A DNA stretch of 64,000 bases, taken from assembly GCA_022376925.1 (NCBI GenBank), contig JAIOJX010000032.1, positions 175,261,479 to 175,325,478 of the forward strand, in the 5' to 3' direction. The position numbers and the translations under genes are program-made. Below the pieces are notes generated by a model, which did not search any database, was not told the DNA's origin, and was given only the letters and a program-made list of their open reading frames with translations. Source of the stretch: Tragulus kanchil (Eukaryota; Chordata; Mammalia; Artiodactyla; Tragulidae). This document shows, in pieces, positions 34,481 through 45,905 of the stretch. Every line of letters begins with the position of its first letter. Positions within the stretch are counted from its first letter, which is position 1.

Positions 34481-34730
34481 ATTCTATATATTGTATAATT
34501 ACATATATCAAATATCCATAAATTAGTTCATCGTTTGCTATTTAGGTTGTCTGTGCTCTGAGTTTATTTTATCTTTTTAGATTTCTAAAACTTTTGAGAT
34601 GATAGTAGGTTCATGTTTCATTTTACTTTATCTCATTTATATTATTCTCATGTGCTGAAAGAGGTGCATTAAATTCTCTAACATTATTTTGTATTTTGTT
34701 TTCTTTCTTCTTACATTTTAAAAAGATTTT
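34481..34730 (-). mobile_element. Ancient L1 fragment, antisense
   Basis: T-rich L1M-like sequence ('gtgctgaaagaggtgcatta', 'attctctaacattattttgt'). Repeated at 35545-35783 and continuing after the SINE at 36151. Confidence 0.45.
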
Positions 34731-34932
34731 AAAAATTTATTTATTTTTGGCTGTTCTTGGCTTTCACTGTTGCTGCAGGGTCTTCTCTAGTTGCAAGGAC
34801 TGGGGCTGCTCTTTAGGTTGAGGTAAGCAGGCTTCTTGTGGCAGTGACTCCTCTGGTTGTGGAACTCGGCTCCAGGGCACACAGGCTTCAGTAGTTGCGG
34901 CACATGGGCTCCATAGTTGCTGCTCCGAGGCT
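34731..34932 (-). mobile_element. CHR-type SINE, antisense, truncated by the joint
   Basis: First ~200 bases of the element that is complete at 35784-36137; cut where duplication 13 copy B begins. Confidence 0.85.
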
Positions 34933-35783
34933 TTACCATGCTGCCGTTTTTATTTCTTATTGCTTTGTGTTTAGAAAATAACGGAACTATAGCTATTGGG
35001 GAATATTTGGTGAGGTTTTCTTTGTAGTCTATTGATTACTTTCCTTTTGGTAAATATTCCATGGAACTTTGAAAAGAAAACATAGTGCCTCCTCCCACAG
35101 ATCTGCTTTGCAGTGACCTGGGCAGGCATCTGCCAAGTGTTGAAGTTGCCAAGACTTTCTAGGACACCTTTGCTAGATTGGGAGTGTGTTAAGCCCAAGG
35201 CTTAGTCAAAGCCTCCCCATGGTGAGACTCATAAAATTACTCTTCCCAACTGCATTTGCAGCTAAAACTCAGGCTTCTGGTTCAGATCCCACTAAGCATG
35301 CTCACTCTGGTTCAGATCCCACTAAGCATTTGAACAGACAGTGAGGAAAGTGTCTCCATCAGCCCACTGCACAATCATCTGCGGACTCTTCCTGTGGGTG
35401 TGTCCATTAGCAGGGCTCCCCAGACATCGTCCAATTTCTGTGAACTGCTGATTATCTTTGATGAATTCCTTTTAGTGTGCAATCAGCCAGAGACAGCTGT
35501 TGTTGCAACTTCAAATCCCGAATGTTTCATAAGCATAAAAATCAATTCTATATATTGTATAATTACATATATCAAATATCCATAAATTAGTTCATCGTTT
35601 GCTATTTAGGTTGTCTGTGCTCTGAGTTTATTTTATCTTTTTAGATTTCTAAAACTTTTGAGATGATAGTAGGTTCATGTTTCATTTTACTTTATCTCAT
35701 TTATATTATTCTCATGTGCTGAAAGAGGTGCATTAAATTCTCTAACATTATTTTGTATTTTGTTTTCTTTCTTCTTACATTTT

Positions 35784-36137
35784 AAAAAGATTTTAAAAAT
35801 TTATTTATTTTTGGCTGTTCTTGGCTTTCACTGTTGCTGCAGGGTCTTCTCTAGTTGCAAGGACTGGGGCTGCTCTTTAGGTTGAGGTAAGCAGGCTTCT
35901 TGTGGCAGTGACTCCTCTGGTTGTGGAACTCGGCTCCAGGGCACACAGGCTTCAGTAGTTGCGGCACATGGGCTTCATAGTTGCTGCTCCGAGGCTCTAG
36001 AGCACAGGCTCCATTGTTGTGGCTCATGGACTTAGTTGCTCTGCAGCAGGTAGGATCTTCCTGGATCAGGGATCGAACCCAGGTCTCCTGCATTGGTAGG
36101 CGAACTCTTTCAACACTGAGCTACCGGGGAAGCACTT
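35784..36137 (-). mobile_element. CHR-type tRNA-derived SINE, antisense, complete
   Basis: Cetartiodactyl CHR family: 'gggtcttctctagttgcaag', 'gcttcagtagttgcggcaca', 'gatcagggatcgaacccag', 'ctgagctaccggggaagca'. Target duplication 35771-35783 and 36138-36150, 12 of 13 matching. Confidence 0.9.
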
Positions 36138-36150
36138 CTTCTTGCATTTT

Positions 36151-37640
36151 TGTTTTGTTTTGTTTCTTTTTACCTTTGCTACATCTTTGTTTATTAATTT
36201 TGTTGCTATTTTCACTTTTGTAGAAATATTCAAGATAGCCTCATCTCCATCGTGGCTGGTTTACTCATTAAAAATGGTCAGATCTGCTTTAAAGTTCTGT
36301 GCTTTGATTTATCCTTGTCTGACATTTTAATGTCAGTATGTACTTTGAAGAGAGAGTATATGTGCGTGTGCATGTCTGTGCATGTGTGGGTATGGTTCTG
36401 TTTTCTTCTAGTACTTTGAGAGGTCTATTAAGGGTCTACTTTCACTTCTTCTAATAGTTATATTTATTAATATAAATTTATAGAATATATGTTATCCTTA
36501 ATTTTTTAGACAGTATTTATTGAAATGCGCACACAGTAAGGTTCTTGATTTCTTCTCACTTGCCCTTGCTCTCCATACCACCTGACTTTGGTTTGTTACA
36601 TTAATATATTCTTTGTTTATCAGATTTCAATATTGATCTTTCAGCCCTCATTACACATGAAGAGGAGATCAGCATTTATATCATAACTTCCCCTTTCTTC
36701 CTCTTTTGATTTTTGATAGTTTCAATGCAGTAGCTGATAAAATATGCATTTTATTTGATGGCAACATTTTCCTATAGTTGTGTAGTGTTTGTTGAAATTA
36801 GTTCATTTAAATTAGATACAATAACTATCTGCATTTTTTAAATAATATCTTCTTCCTTTATTCTTGGATTGGCACAGAGCAACTTCTAAAATTTCCTTTA
36901 AGAAATGACTATGGAAATTCTCTTTGCAGAGTTTTGAATGTTTAAAAATAATTATTTGTTCTTTATTCTAAAGAGACATTTGACTGAGTATAAAATTATT
37001 TTCTGGCCCTTTCCTGCAGACTCTGAATATACTCATCCACTTTATTGTAGCACTGAATGTCTCAGGAAGAAGTCTAAAGGCAGATTGTTTTTTTTCTTCT
37101 TGTAAATGAGTTGACTTTCTTTCCCTGGTTATAGAATTTCTTCTATTTGTGAGGTTTAATAGCTCTAATAAAATATGCCTCTCTGCTTTAGACACCTGCC
37201 TTAACTTATCTGTAACTATTGTTCAAAAAGTAGATTCAAGTGCTTATTTCAAAACTACTTATCTTACATCTTTGAACAATTTGTATGTTCTATCTATTTG
37301 TTCATTTATGTCAGTCACTGATTTTGCATACTTTGGATCCCCTTGGATATCTTTGACAACAATTATATTTTCTTCTATGACTGCAAACTTTTGGTTATTT
37401 TTTTCTATTTTGTTTCATTAAATTTAGAAGTCTGTCCTCCATGCCCCTGAACTTTATTGTGGTAGAGTATCTTCCCTATTTATTGGTTCCAAAATGATCT
37501 TCACTTATTTGATGACTTTATTTTTCTCTTCTATATTTTCTTGTTCTTTTTCCAATTTATTTTTTATTTTGTTGCCTTTTTAAAAATAGGTTCTTAAATT
37601 TGTACTTTGATGTTTTGTTTCACAGAGGTTATATTCCTCT
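36151..37640 (-). mobile_element. Ancient L1 sequence, antisense, patchy
   Basis: Long T-rich tract with L1M-like phrases on the plus strand, for example 'tccttgtctgacattttaat' (36313) and 'gactgagtataaaattattt' (36981). Strongly diverged; may include several fragments. TG-rich stretch at 36360-36395. Confidence 0.45.
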
Positions 37641-37830
37641 GCAAATACTATTAATGCTATTAATCTTGATGTTATTGAATAATCTTGAATATTGTTAATC
37701 TGGGTAGATGTGGCTCTCCAAATGGTTTCTCCTAGTTTGTTATCTAAGTTGTATTGTTTGGACAGTCTCAATAAGGAAAATAACCGAAAACTTAACTTAG
37801 CTTGTAACCTAGTAATCCTAATTTATTATG
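37641..37830. other. Unidentified AT-rich DNA
   Basis: Sequence between the L1 tract and a Bov-tA. Nothing recognised. Confidence 0.4.
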
Positions 37831-38041
37831 TGGGCTTCCCAGGTGGCTCAGACTGTAAAGAATCTACCTGTGATGCAGGAGACACAGGTTGAATCCCTGA
37901 GTCTGGAAGATCCCCCGAAGAGGGAATATCTACCCACTCTAGTATACTTGTCTGGAAAAGTCCATAGATAGAGGAGTGTGGTGGGCTGCAATCCATAGGG
38001 TCCCAAAAAATCAGACCCTAATGAGTCACTTTCACTTTCAC
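37831..38041 (+). mobile_element. Bov-tA-type SINE
   Basis: 'gggcttcccaggtggctcag' head, 'aatctacctgtgatgcagga', body with 'cccactctagtatacttgtc', and the 'gagtcactttcactttcact' tail typical of a Bov-tA subfamily. Confidence 0.93.
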
Positions 38042-38099
38042 TCACAATTTCTAGTATGCAAGAGCTATCCTACTCTTGAGAATCATTTATTTGCTCATC

Positions 38100-38232
38100 A
38101 ACTACAGAGGAAGATATTGAGGCCATGAGGTGGTCAACATCCTTCCCCTCATTGACAAAGCCAGACACTGGGCCAGCCAGAGTGAGTCAGGTTTTCTGAA
38201 ATGCAGCCTGATCTTCCTTCCTGTTTCTTCAT
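38100..38232 (+). mobile_element. Possible MIR fragment
   Basis: 'ctacagaggaagatattgag' and 'cattgacaaagccagacact' follow the MIR 3' half order. Weak. Confidence 0.4.
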
Positions 38233-38984
38233 GAGGAACACAAACTCACTGACGGCTAGTCCAAAAGTGGTCAGTGATCTTAAAGTGAAGACAATATTCA
38301 GGAGAAATAGCAGCTGACACCTTGTACAAGAGCAAAGCAGGTGGAATATGCCTTAAGAAGGATGCCATCTTTTGCTGCCCCCCCAAAGCACTTAGGCTAT
38401 TCAAGACATCTTTCAGCCATTGCTTCTGAAAATTTTGTGAGGCAAAACCCCAAGAATTTGGCCTGGTTTTAATCAAATATTTATGATGCCCTCATTAGTC
38501 TCCAGTCCAAGGGTAGTAGAGACTCTCATTTGAATTTCCAAGTGCTGAGGGAGTTTTGAAAGGAAATACCATATTATATGCACTGTTTATACAGATCAAA
38601 TATGCATGTGTTGGTTCTGCAGACTGGTGTCAGTGCTGCTGTTATTTGCAGGGAAGATGATAATGAGGTGCAGCAGGAGCTCCCGCTGGGGATCTTGGGG
38701 ACATCCGGGCTGTCCAGGCCCAGGGAGGCTACCCAATAGCACTCAGGGCCTCCACAGGGCAACAGGGATGTGAGGAGGTGACTCTGTCCCTGCTGTTGGG
38801 CAAGTCTGACTGGTGCAGGATGATGAGGTGACATTCACACCCTGTCCGGTAATGAGAGGAGAGGAATAGTTCAGACAGAGAGTCATATTCATAACAACCT
38901 GGAGGCTCTGGAGAGCAATGGGGTTTTCATTAATTGAAGGCTCAGTCTCATGGAGACTGTGTGATGGGTCGTGGCAGGGTGACT
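38233..38984. other. Unique non-coding DNA
   Basis: GC-richer single-copy sequence (repeated by duplication 14 from 38283). A minus-strand open frame at 38574-38834 has no recognisable domain. Confidence 0.4.
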
Positions 38985-39230
38985 GGAGGTGAGCAAGATG
39001 GGAAAGTAGAGGCTGGGATCCCTGTGGCCTTGTAAGCTCCGTGACTGACTTTGGATGTTGTCCTCAAGGCCATGGGAAGGCGCTTATGGGTTTTAAGCCA
39101 GTGAATGACATCATCTGGTTATATCTTAAGAAGATTAGTCTTGCTTCATTATAGAAAATGGATTGGGAAGAGGCAAGGCTGCTGTAGAAAGACACATTAG
39201 GAGGCTGCTTCAGAAACCTGGGGAGTAAAT
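38985..39230 (-). mobile_element. L2 LINE, antisense
   Basis: Reverse complement of L2 ORF2 end: 'ccttgtaagctccgtgactg', 'ggccatgggaaggcgcttat', 'gttttaagccagtgaatgac', 'cattaggaggctgcttcaga'. Confidence 0.6.
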
Positions 39231-40146
39231 AATGAAGATGTGGAACAGAGTGGCAGAGAGGTAGACGGGTTATATTTAGGTTCTAGAATCCATAGTATTC
39301 AGTGACTGTGAGCATCATGGAATGAAGAAGAAAACCTCAGAGTTGACTCTGACAGTCAGCTTGGGTGCTTGTGTTCTGGGGGACCTACAGAAAACAAGAG
39401 GCTTCCTTCTGTTTGGAAGGAAAGATGATGAGGCTGTCTTAGATTATCTGAATTGGAAGTGAAGACAATAGGCAGCTGACACCTTGTACAAGAGCAAAGC
39501 AGGTGGAATATGCCTTAAGAAGGATGCCATCTTTTGCTGCCCCCCCAAAGCACTTAGGCTATTCAAGACATCTTTCAGCCATTGCTTCTGAAAATTTTGT
39601 GAGGCAAAACCCCAAGAATTTGGCCTGGTTTTAATCAAATATTTATGATGCCCTCATTAGTCTCCAGTCCAAGGGTAGTAGAGACTCTCATTTGAATTTC
39701 CAAGTGCTGAGGGAGTTTTGAAAGGAAATACCATATTATATGCACTGTTTATACAGATCAAATATGCATGTGTTGGTTCTGCAGACTGGTGTCAGTGCTG
39801 CTGTTATTTGCAGGGAAGATGATAATGAGGTGCAGCAGGAGCTCCCGCTGGGGATCTTGGGGACATCCGGGCTGTCCAGGCCCAGGGAGGCTACCCAATA
39901 GCACTCAGGGCCTCCACAGGGCAACAGGGATGTGAGGAGGTGACTCTGTCCCTGCTGTTGGGCAAGTCTGACTGGTGCAGGATGATGAGGTGACATTCAC
40001 ACCCTGTCCGGTAATGAGAGGAGAGGAATAGTTCAGACAGAGAGTCATATTCATAACAACCTGGAGGCTCTGGAGAGCAATGGGGTTTTCATTAATTGAA
40101 GGCTCAGTCTCATGGAGACTGTGTGATGGGTCGTGGCAGGGTGACT

Positions 40147-40392
40147 GGAGGTGAGCAAGATGGGAAAGTAGAGGCTGGGATCCCTGTGGCCTTGTAAGCT
40201 CCGTGACTGACTTTGGATGTTGTCCTCAAGGCCATGGGAAGGCGCTTATGGGTTTTAAGCCAGTGAATGACATCATCTGGTTATATCTTAAGAAGATTAG
40301 TCTTGCTTCATTATAGAAAATGGATTGGGAAGAGGCAAGGCTGCTGTAGAAAGACACATTAGGAGGCTGCTTCAGAAACCTGGGGAGTAAAT
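40147..40392 (-). mobile_element. L2 LINE, antisense, second copy
   Basis: Duplicate of 38985-39230, offset 1162. Further L2-like traces continue at 40640-40910. Confidence 0.6.
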
Positions 40393-40625
40393 AATGAAGA
40401 TGTGGAACAGAGTGGCAGAGAGGTAGATGGGTTATATTTAGGTTCTAGAATCCATAGTATTCAGTGACTGTGAGCATCATGGAATGAAGAAGAAAACCTC
40501 AGAGTTGACTCTGACAGTCAGCTTGGGTGCTTGTGTTCTGGGGGACCTACAGAAAACAAGAGGCTTCCTTCTGTTTGGAAGGAAAGATGATGAGGCTGTC
40601 TTAGATTATCTGAATTGGAAGTGAA

Positions 40626-41210
40626 TTCCATCTGTTTCAGGTGACACGAAGTAGACATTTGGGGGTAGCGATCTGGGTCTCCAGAGAAAACATGGGAGCG
40701 TATGTAGGTGAATATAGGTTTGAAGCTGGAAGCTGAGGGTCTTTTTATCTCAGGGTTCGTGTTTTCTCTGAGAGGAGTAAGCTACCTGCTGCTGGAATCT
40801 TGGTGGACATCTGTGTCTGACTCTAGAAGATTCAGAGATGAAAGACTGAGCAGTTTAAGGAGCTTGCAGTTTAGTTGAGGATACAGACAGGGGAGCAGCA
40901 GATGACGTCAAGGATGAAGAGTGCAGGGGAAGGGTAGAAAAAGAGGACTTCCAAGGACACCCAGCTCCACTTGGAGAACGGGAAGTGAGAGAGATGGAAG
41001 GGCTACTTAGAGAACAAAATACATCTGAGACTTCCTTTGAAATGTAAAGGATGAGTAGGTTTTACCCATTGAGTAGGTGTGGGCATTCTGTGTGAAGGGG
41101 CTCCAGGCATGAGAGCATGAGATGGAGAAAGAACAGAGCCTTTTTGTCTTGGAAACTGTCTGAAGCACCTGACTCAGCACCCAGGAATAAATAGGTACTC
41201 AGTATCTAGT
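40626..41210. other. Unique DNA, possible further L2 remnant
   Basis: 'gcttgcagtttagttgagga' followed by 'tacagacagg' (40862) is L2-like on the minus strand. The rest is unidentified. Confidence 0.35.
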
Positions 41211-41408
41211 GGGAAGGAAAGAGGGAAGAAGAGAAGGAAAGAGAGAGAAGGGGGAGGAGGAAGAATAGATAGGAAAGAAGGAAGGGTGGAAGGTCAAAGG
41301 AGGAATGAGAAGAAAAGGAAGGAAGGAAGGAAGGAAGGAGGGAGGGAAATAAGGAAGAAGGAAAAGAAGTTAGGTGGGAAGGAAGAAAGGAAGGAAGGGA
41401 GGAAGATG
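41211..41408 (+). repeat. GGAA-rich purine tract
   Basis: About 200 bases that are almost entirely A and G on the plus strand, with (GGAA)n runs at 41318-41338 and 41380-41398. Only a few pyrimidines interrupt it. Single-copy, not part of any tandem duplication. Confidence 0.9.
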
Positions 41409-42436
41409 AACTAAGGCTTAACTGGGTTGAATGACAAGGAGACAGGAGAGCTGCGAGGGAGAGGTGTCACAGAGCCTGGCAAATGGAGGTGAAGGTTTCA
41501 ACTTTATCTGAGGTTGGGTTCATGACATGGTGCTACCCAGAATGAGACACAGCTTCTTTTGCAGGGTTTGCTAATGCTGCTTCACAGAAGGGTCAGTGTT
41601 CTTCAGATAACTTCTTGAAAGAGGCGAATGTTTGGATTTTGCTGACCCATCTTTCCAGGTCTTTGTTTAATGCAAGTTTAGCAAAAACAGGCTTCAGTGA
41701 GAGCTGAAGGTCTAAGAGGTTGTCAAGGGGAGGAGGCTGAAGGGTCCACAGGTGTGTGGTGGGAAGGATGCCCTCGGAGGTGTTGGGGTGCCACACCCTG
41801 ACTTTCCTAGCACCCCTACATACCACACGGTTAGGGAGGGCCCTGGCGAGAAAAATAGGACAGAAACAAGAACATTAGGGAGGCGAGGAGCAGGGCCCCT
41901 CCCTGGGGCCAAGAGGGGTCAGAGCCTGATTGCTGGTGGGTCAACGTGGAAGTTGCTCTGGCGGGAGGAGCAAAGGAGCTACAGAGCTGCTTTCTCTCCT
42001 CTCCTCTCACTTTTCACCTTCTTGTTGTATTAATGCACTCATGAGAGGCGTGGTGTGGAGCCGGGGCGCCTTTTCCTCATAAGGCCATTGTGTAATAGAA
42101 AGAACATAAGCTTTAACACAGGGAGTCCTGGTTCTTTTACTCCAGGTTTGTGTATAACATACAGTGAGTTATTCCAAGTCTCCTAGCCTTGGTGTTGCTG
42201 TTGGTCTTAAACCAAGGACAATTATGTTTTCCATCACAGCATGGCTGTAAGGAAATGCCCAGCATTAGGGAGGCATTAAATGAACGTTCATTCTCATCCT
42301 CACTTCTCCTGGGAAGTACTTTTGCATCTAGGGATTCAAGAAGGTTCTAGAAGGAGGATCAAGGAAGAGAACCTTCAGAAAGGGAGATTGGATATAACTC
42401 TGAGTCTAGCTTATCTGTGTGGAAGAGGCACCAGAA
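41409..42436. other. Unique non-coding DNA
   Basis: Moderately GC-rich single-copy sequence. Open frames at 41593-41826 (minus) and 41752-42033 (plus) overlap each other and match nothing I know. Confidence 0.4.
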
Positions 42437-42569
42437 AGTGATTTAATATCTTATAATAAACTATAATGGAAAAGAATCTGAAATATGTAGTATGCATATT
42501 GGTTTGGCCAAAAAGTTCATTTGAGCTTTTCTGTAAATTTTTTATATTTTAAGTATTTATATATATATA

Positions 42570-42895
42570 TATATTTATTTATTTTTTAACATTTTTAAAA
42601 AAAAAGATTTATTTATTTATTTATTTTGGGCGGGGGTTGGGTTGGGGAGGAAGGGGAGTGGGCGGGCCACTTCTATTGGTCTTTGATTTCTCTATTTTCA
42701 TCCATCTTTGTTCTTTGGCTCCTGTGGGCCTCCCATTGCGGTGGCATCTGTCGCTGCAGAGTTCCGGCTCGGTGATTGGACACATTGGTCCAGCCGCTCC
42801 ACGGCACGTGGGATCTTCCCAGGCCAGGGATCGAACCGGCACCCCTTGCACTGCAAGGCAGTGTCCTTATCCACTGGACCACCAGGGGAAGCCCA
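42570..42895 (-). mobile_element. SINE2-type SINE, antisense, with unusual 3' extension
   Basis: Standard body 42667-42895 ('acttctattggtctttgatt' to 'ccactggaccaccagg'). Beyond the normal 3' end lies a G-rich block and a (TTTA)n tail (42570-42666). The approximate target duplication is 'agtatttata' on both sides (42551 and 42895). Confidence 0.8.
42628..42666 (+). other. G-rich tract, potential G-quadruplex
   Basis: Seven runs of three or more G with loops of 1-5 bases in 39 bases, so a stable G-quadruplex is predicted by the usual pattern rule. Copy at 43789-43827 with one T to C change. Confidence 0.7.
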
Positions 42896-43595
42896 GTATT
42901 TATATTAATATTTATTTGTTTTTTATTTATTTGGATGTGCTGGGTCTTAGTTGTGGAATGCAGGATCTAGTTGCCTGACTGAGGATCAAGCCCAAGCCCC
43001 CTATATTAGGAGTGCAGAGTCTTTGCCACTGGAACACCAAGGAAGTCCCATGGGTTTTCCATAACATCTTATGAAAAAATCCAAATGAATTTATAGGCCA
43101 ATCCAATATATAGTTGAATTGCTTTGCTGTACACCAGAAATTAGCACACCATTGTAAATTACACTTCAATTTAAAAAAAAAAAATAGTGAAGAAGGAATC
43201 CAAGCACAGGAATAGGAGGCATGCAAGTGGGCGGAGAACCCCTGGGCATGCTCTGGCACTGTTGATTTTCATGACTTCCGGTTGACCCCACTGGCGATGC
43301 TGAATCATGCAGACCATTTTCATGAAATCATCCTCTGTGACATGATTCATGACTGTTCAAGCCAGGCCCGCTGTTCTTTCTAATAGAGCTGCTCATGCAT
43401 TGGCTGTAAGGAAATGCCCAGCATTAGGGAGGCATTAAATGAACGTTCATTCTCATCCTCACTTCTCCTGGGAAGTACTTTTGCATCTAGGGATTCAAGA
43501 AGGTTCTAGAAGGAGGATCAAGGAAGAGAACCTTCAGAAAGGGAGATTGGATATAACTCTGAGTCTAGCTTATCTGTGTGGAAGAGGCACCAGAA

Positions 43596-44347
43596 AGTGA
43601 TTTAATATCTTATAATAAACTATAATGGAAAAGAATCTGAAATATGTAGTATGCATATTGGTTTGGCCAAAAAGTTCATTTGAGCTTTTCTGTAAATTTT
43701 TTATATTTTAAGTATTTATATATATATATATATATTTATTTATTTTTTAACATTTTTAAAAAAAAAGATTTATTTATTTATTTATTTTGGGCGGGGGTCG
43801 GGTTGGGGAGGAAGGGGAGTGGGCGGGCCACTTCTATTGGTCTTTGATTTCTCTATTTTCATCCATCTTTGTTCTTTGGCTCCTGTGGGCCTCCCATTGC
43901 GGTGGCATCTGTCGCTGCAGAGTTCCGGCTCGGTGATTGGACACATTGGTCCAGCCGCTCCACGGCACGTGGGATCTTCCCAGGCCAGGGATCGAACCGG
44001 CACCCCTTGCACTGCAAGGCAGTGTCCTTATCCACTGGACCACCAGGGGAAGCCCAGTATTTATATTAATATTTATTTGTTTTTTATTTATTTGGATGTG
44101 CTGGGTCTTAGTTGTGGAATGCAGGATCTAGTTGCCTGACTGAGGATCAAGCCCAAGCCCCCTATATTAGGAGTGCAGAGTCTTTGCCACTGGAACACCA
44201 AGGAAGTCCCATGGGTTTTCCATAACATCTTATGAAAAAATCCAAATGAATTTATAGGCCAATCCAATATATAGTTGAATTGCTTTGCTGTACACCAGAA
44301 ATTAGCACACCATTGTAAATTACACTTCAATTTAAAAAAAAAAAATA
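43596..44347 (+). mobile_element. Second copy of the L1/mariner/CHR/SINE2 nest
   Basis: Entire nest of 42437-43186 repeated in duplication 15 copy B. Sub-elements: mariner ends near 43658 and 44267, CHR SINE to about 44210, SINE2-type about 43731-44056, G-rich tract 43789-43827. Confidence 0.85.
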
Positions 44348-44576
44348 GTGAAGAAGGAATCCAAGCACAGGAATAGGAGGCATGCAAGTGGGCGGAGAAC
44401 CCCTGGGCATGCTCTGGCACTGTTGATTTTCATGACTTCCGGTTGACCCCACTGGCGATGCTGAATCATGCAGACCATTTTCATGAAATCATCCTCTGTG
44501 ACATGATTTCTCATGGACTGTTCAAGCCAGTGTTGTCTTTCCCCTCCTTTTGTTCTCCTGCTGTTCTTTCTAATAA

Positions 44577-45304
44577 GCCCCATTCAGTGCTGACTCATCC
44601 TTAAGTGAAGCGAGAGCTTTTGAGACTATGTTGACCAAATGAGATGTGTATACCATGTCTCCACGGGTGCTCTCTCTCTCAACTTGCCCATATACAGATT
44701 ATACACAGCCTGAGCTCCTCAATGCCAAAAATCTTTTATACAAATGGTATGAATAAACACAGTGGAAATGGTGACAGGACCTATTTCTGATTAAGGATTA
44801 GTACATTAGCATGGTCGGTATGATGAGTGATATACATATATGAGCTCATTTATTCTCCCAATGACCCTGCATTATCTACTGTAGCAAATTTCACAGCTGA
44901 GAACACGGTGGACTGAAAAAGTGTACACCTTGATGAAGGATGTCCCTCCAGTCAAGACTGGAAAATCTCCTCTTTAGCTCACCCCATATTATGGGATGGG
45001 TCTGGTGGGTTCATAGAAAGGGGCTTTGTGCATCCAAGATGCCCCTTTACTTAGTCTCAAGGTCAGAGTCAGAGGGCACACAGGATGTGTGCAAAACGAC
45101 CATTACCAAGATGAGCCACTATCAGGACCTTCCAGACTGTTTCTGCTTTACGTGCCCCAAATACAGAGACCACAGCTTCCACAGACTGTCATGCTACCCC
45201 TGACTAGGTGCCCAGGATGTCTGAGTCACTTTCTTCCTGAGAGTTACAGTTTCTTAAAGGCTAGAAAACAGTGAAATGAGCAAGAAGATTGGGACTGGCT
45301 GGCT
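44577..45304. other. Unique non-coding DNA
   Basis: Single-copy. A weak MIR-like phrase occurs near 44850-44915 ('catttattctcccaatgacc'). Open frames at 44940-45203 and 45026-45274 overlap in different frames and are not called. Confidence 0.4.
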
Positions 45305-45440
45305 TCTCCGGGGTCTATGATGTGCTCTGTACTGTGTGAAGTACTTCATGTGTATGAATCCCATGATTACTCACAGAATCCCTGGGAAAGAGGCGCTGTT
45401 AGCTAGCCTTCCTGTTCTACAGCTAAAAACATTGGGTCGG
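45305..45440 (+). mobile_element. MIR SINE
   Basis: 'gtgctctgtactgtgtgaag', 'gattactcacagaatccctg' and 'ttcctgttctacagctaaa' follow MIR order. Confidence 0.55.
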
Positions 45441-45779
45441 GGCAGTCCTGATGCCTCTAACCCTTACACGGTGGACGGAGGAGGAGGAGAGGCAGCAGTG
45501 AGGTGCTCATATTAAAATTAGAGTCAGCTATGAGCTCCTTGTTTGGGCTGCATCTTGCATTTCTGCCTCAGGGGACTATTGAGGGTGGGCGCAGGGTCTT
45601 TCTTCTTAGTCTCAGGCAAGTGAGGTTGATTTCTCAGCAGTGGTAAAACAGGGCAGACCAGGCATGTCAATCTTTAGTCTTGTCCGTGAGTTCTGCACCC
45701 AGGCTTGCTTTGGTCAGAGGTCTGCAACAGGGCTGAGCATCAGGCCTCCTTGTAAGTGGTGACTCCGTGAGCTTTTGCG

Positions 45780-45905
45780 CTCCCTGTTTCTGAGTCTCTG
45801 ATTTCTCATCAGTAAACCAGTAACTCCAAGAGCCCTGCCTGTGGAGGGTGCTGGTGAGTACCCAGTAAAAACTGTGTCAAGTCCTTATCACACGCCCTGG
45901 GTCTA
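45780..45905 (-). mobile_element. MIR SINE, antisense
   Basis: 'gatttctcatcagtaaacca' and 'tgtcaagtccttatcacacg' fit the reverse complement of MIR (fewer-diverged part of exon-like 'cctcatctgtaaaatggg'). Confidence 0.45.

Larger units (their letters stand above)
33867..35996 (+). repeat. Tandem duplication 13
   Basis: Copy A is 33867-34930 and copy B is 34931-35996, sharing CT at the joint; offset 1064 throughout. Two substitutions are visible ('accatcctgcc'/'accatgctgcc', 'gggctccatag'/'gggcttcatag'), each near a joint. Overlaps duplication 12 copy B by 95 bases. Confidence 0.94.
38283..40625 (+). repeat. Tandem duplication 14
   Basis: Copy A is 38283-39456 and copy B is 39457-40625, with 7 shared bases (AAGTGAA) at the joint. 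Offset settles at 1162 after a ~12-base loss in copy B within 20 bases of the joint. One further substitution is seen ('tagacggg'/'tagatggg'). Confidence 0.94.
42537..43053 (-). mobile_element. CHR-type SINE, antisense, split by a SINE2-type insertion
   Basis: The right part 42908-43049 holds 'gtgctgggtcttagttgtgg', 'tgaggatcaagcccaagcc', and 'ccactggaacaccaaggaag'. The tail lies to the left of the nested SINE. Likely target duplication within the mariner: 42525-42536 and 43054-43065. Confidence 0.8.
42499..43106. mobile_element. Mariner-type MITE, split by SINEs
   Basis: Left inverted repeat 42499-42536 ('ttggtttggccaaaaagttc') and right inverted repeat 43073-43106 ('ataggccaatccaa') are complementary over ~34 bases with some mismatches, and TA flanks both ends. 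This matches the ruminant mariner short element with GGCCAAAAAGTTC ends. No transposase. Confidence 0.85.
42437..43186 (+). mobile_element. L1 3' end, split by a mariner insertion
   Basis: The left part, 42450-42498 ('cttataataaactataatgg', 'aaaagaatctgaaatatgta'), and right part, 43107-43186 ('gctttgctgtacaccagaaa', 'acaccattgtaaattacact', A12 tail), are consecutive in the ruminant L1 3' end. It hosts the nested elements described next. Confidence 0.8.
42242..44576 (+). repeat. Tandem duplication 15
   Basis: Copy A is 42242-43384 and copy B is 43401-44576. Copy B has two extra bases in a TA run. The last ~100 bases of copy A are compressed by about 30 bases relative to copy B ('ccaggcccgctgttc' replaces a longer stretch, 44528-44568), again next to the joint. 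Confidence 0.93.
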
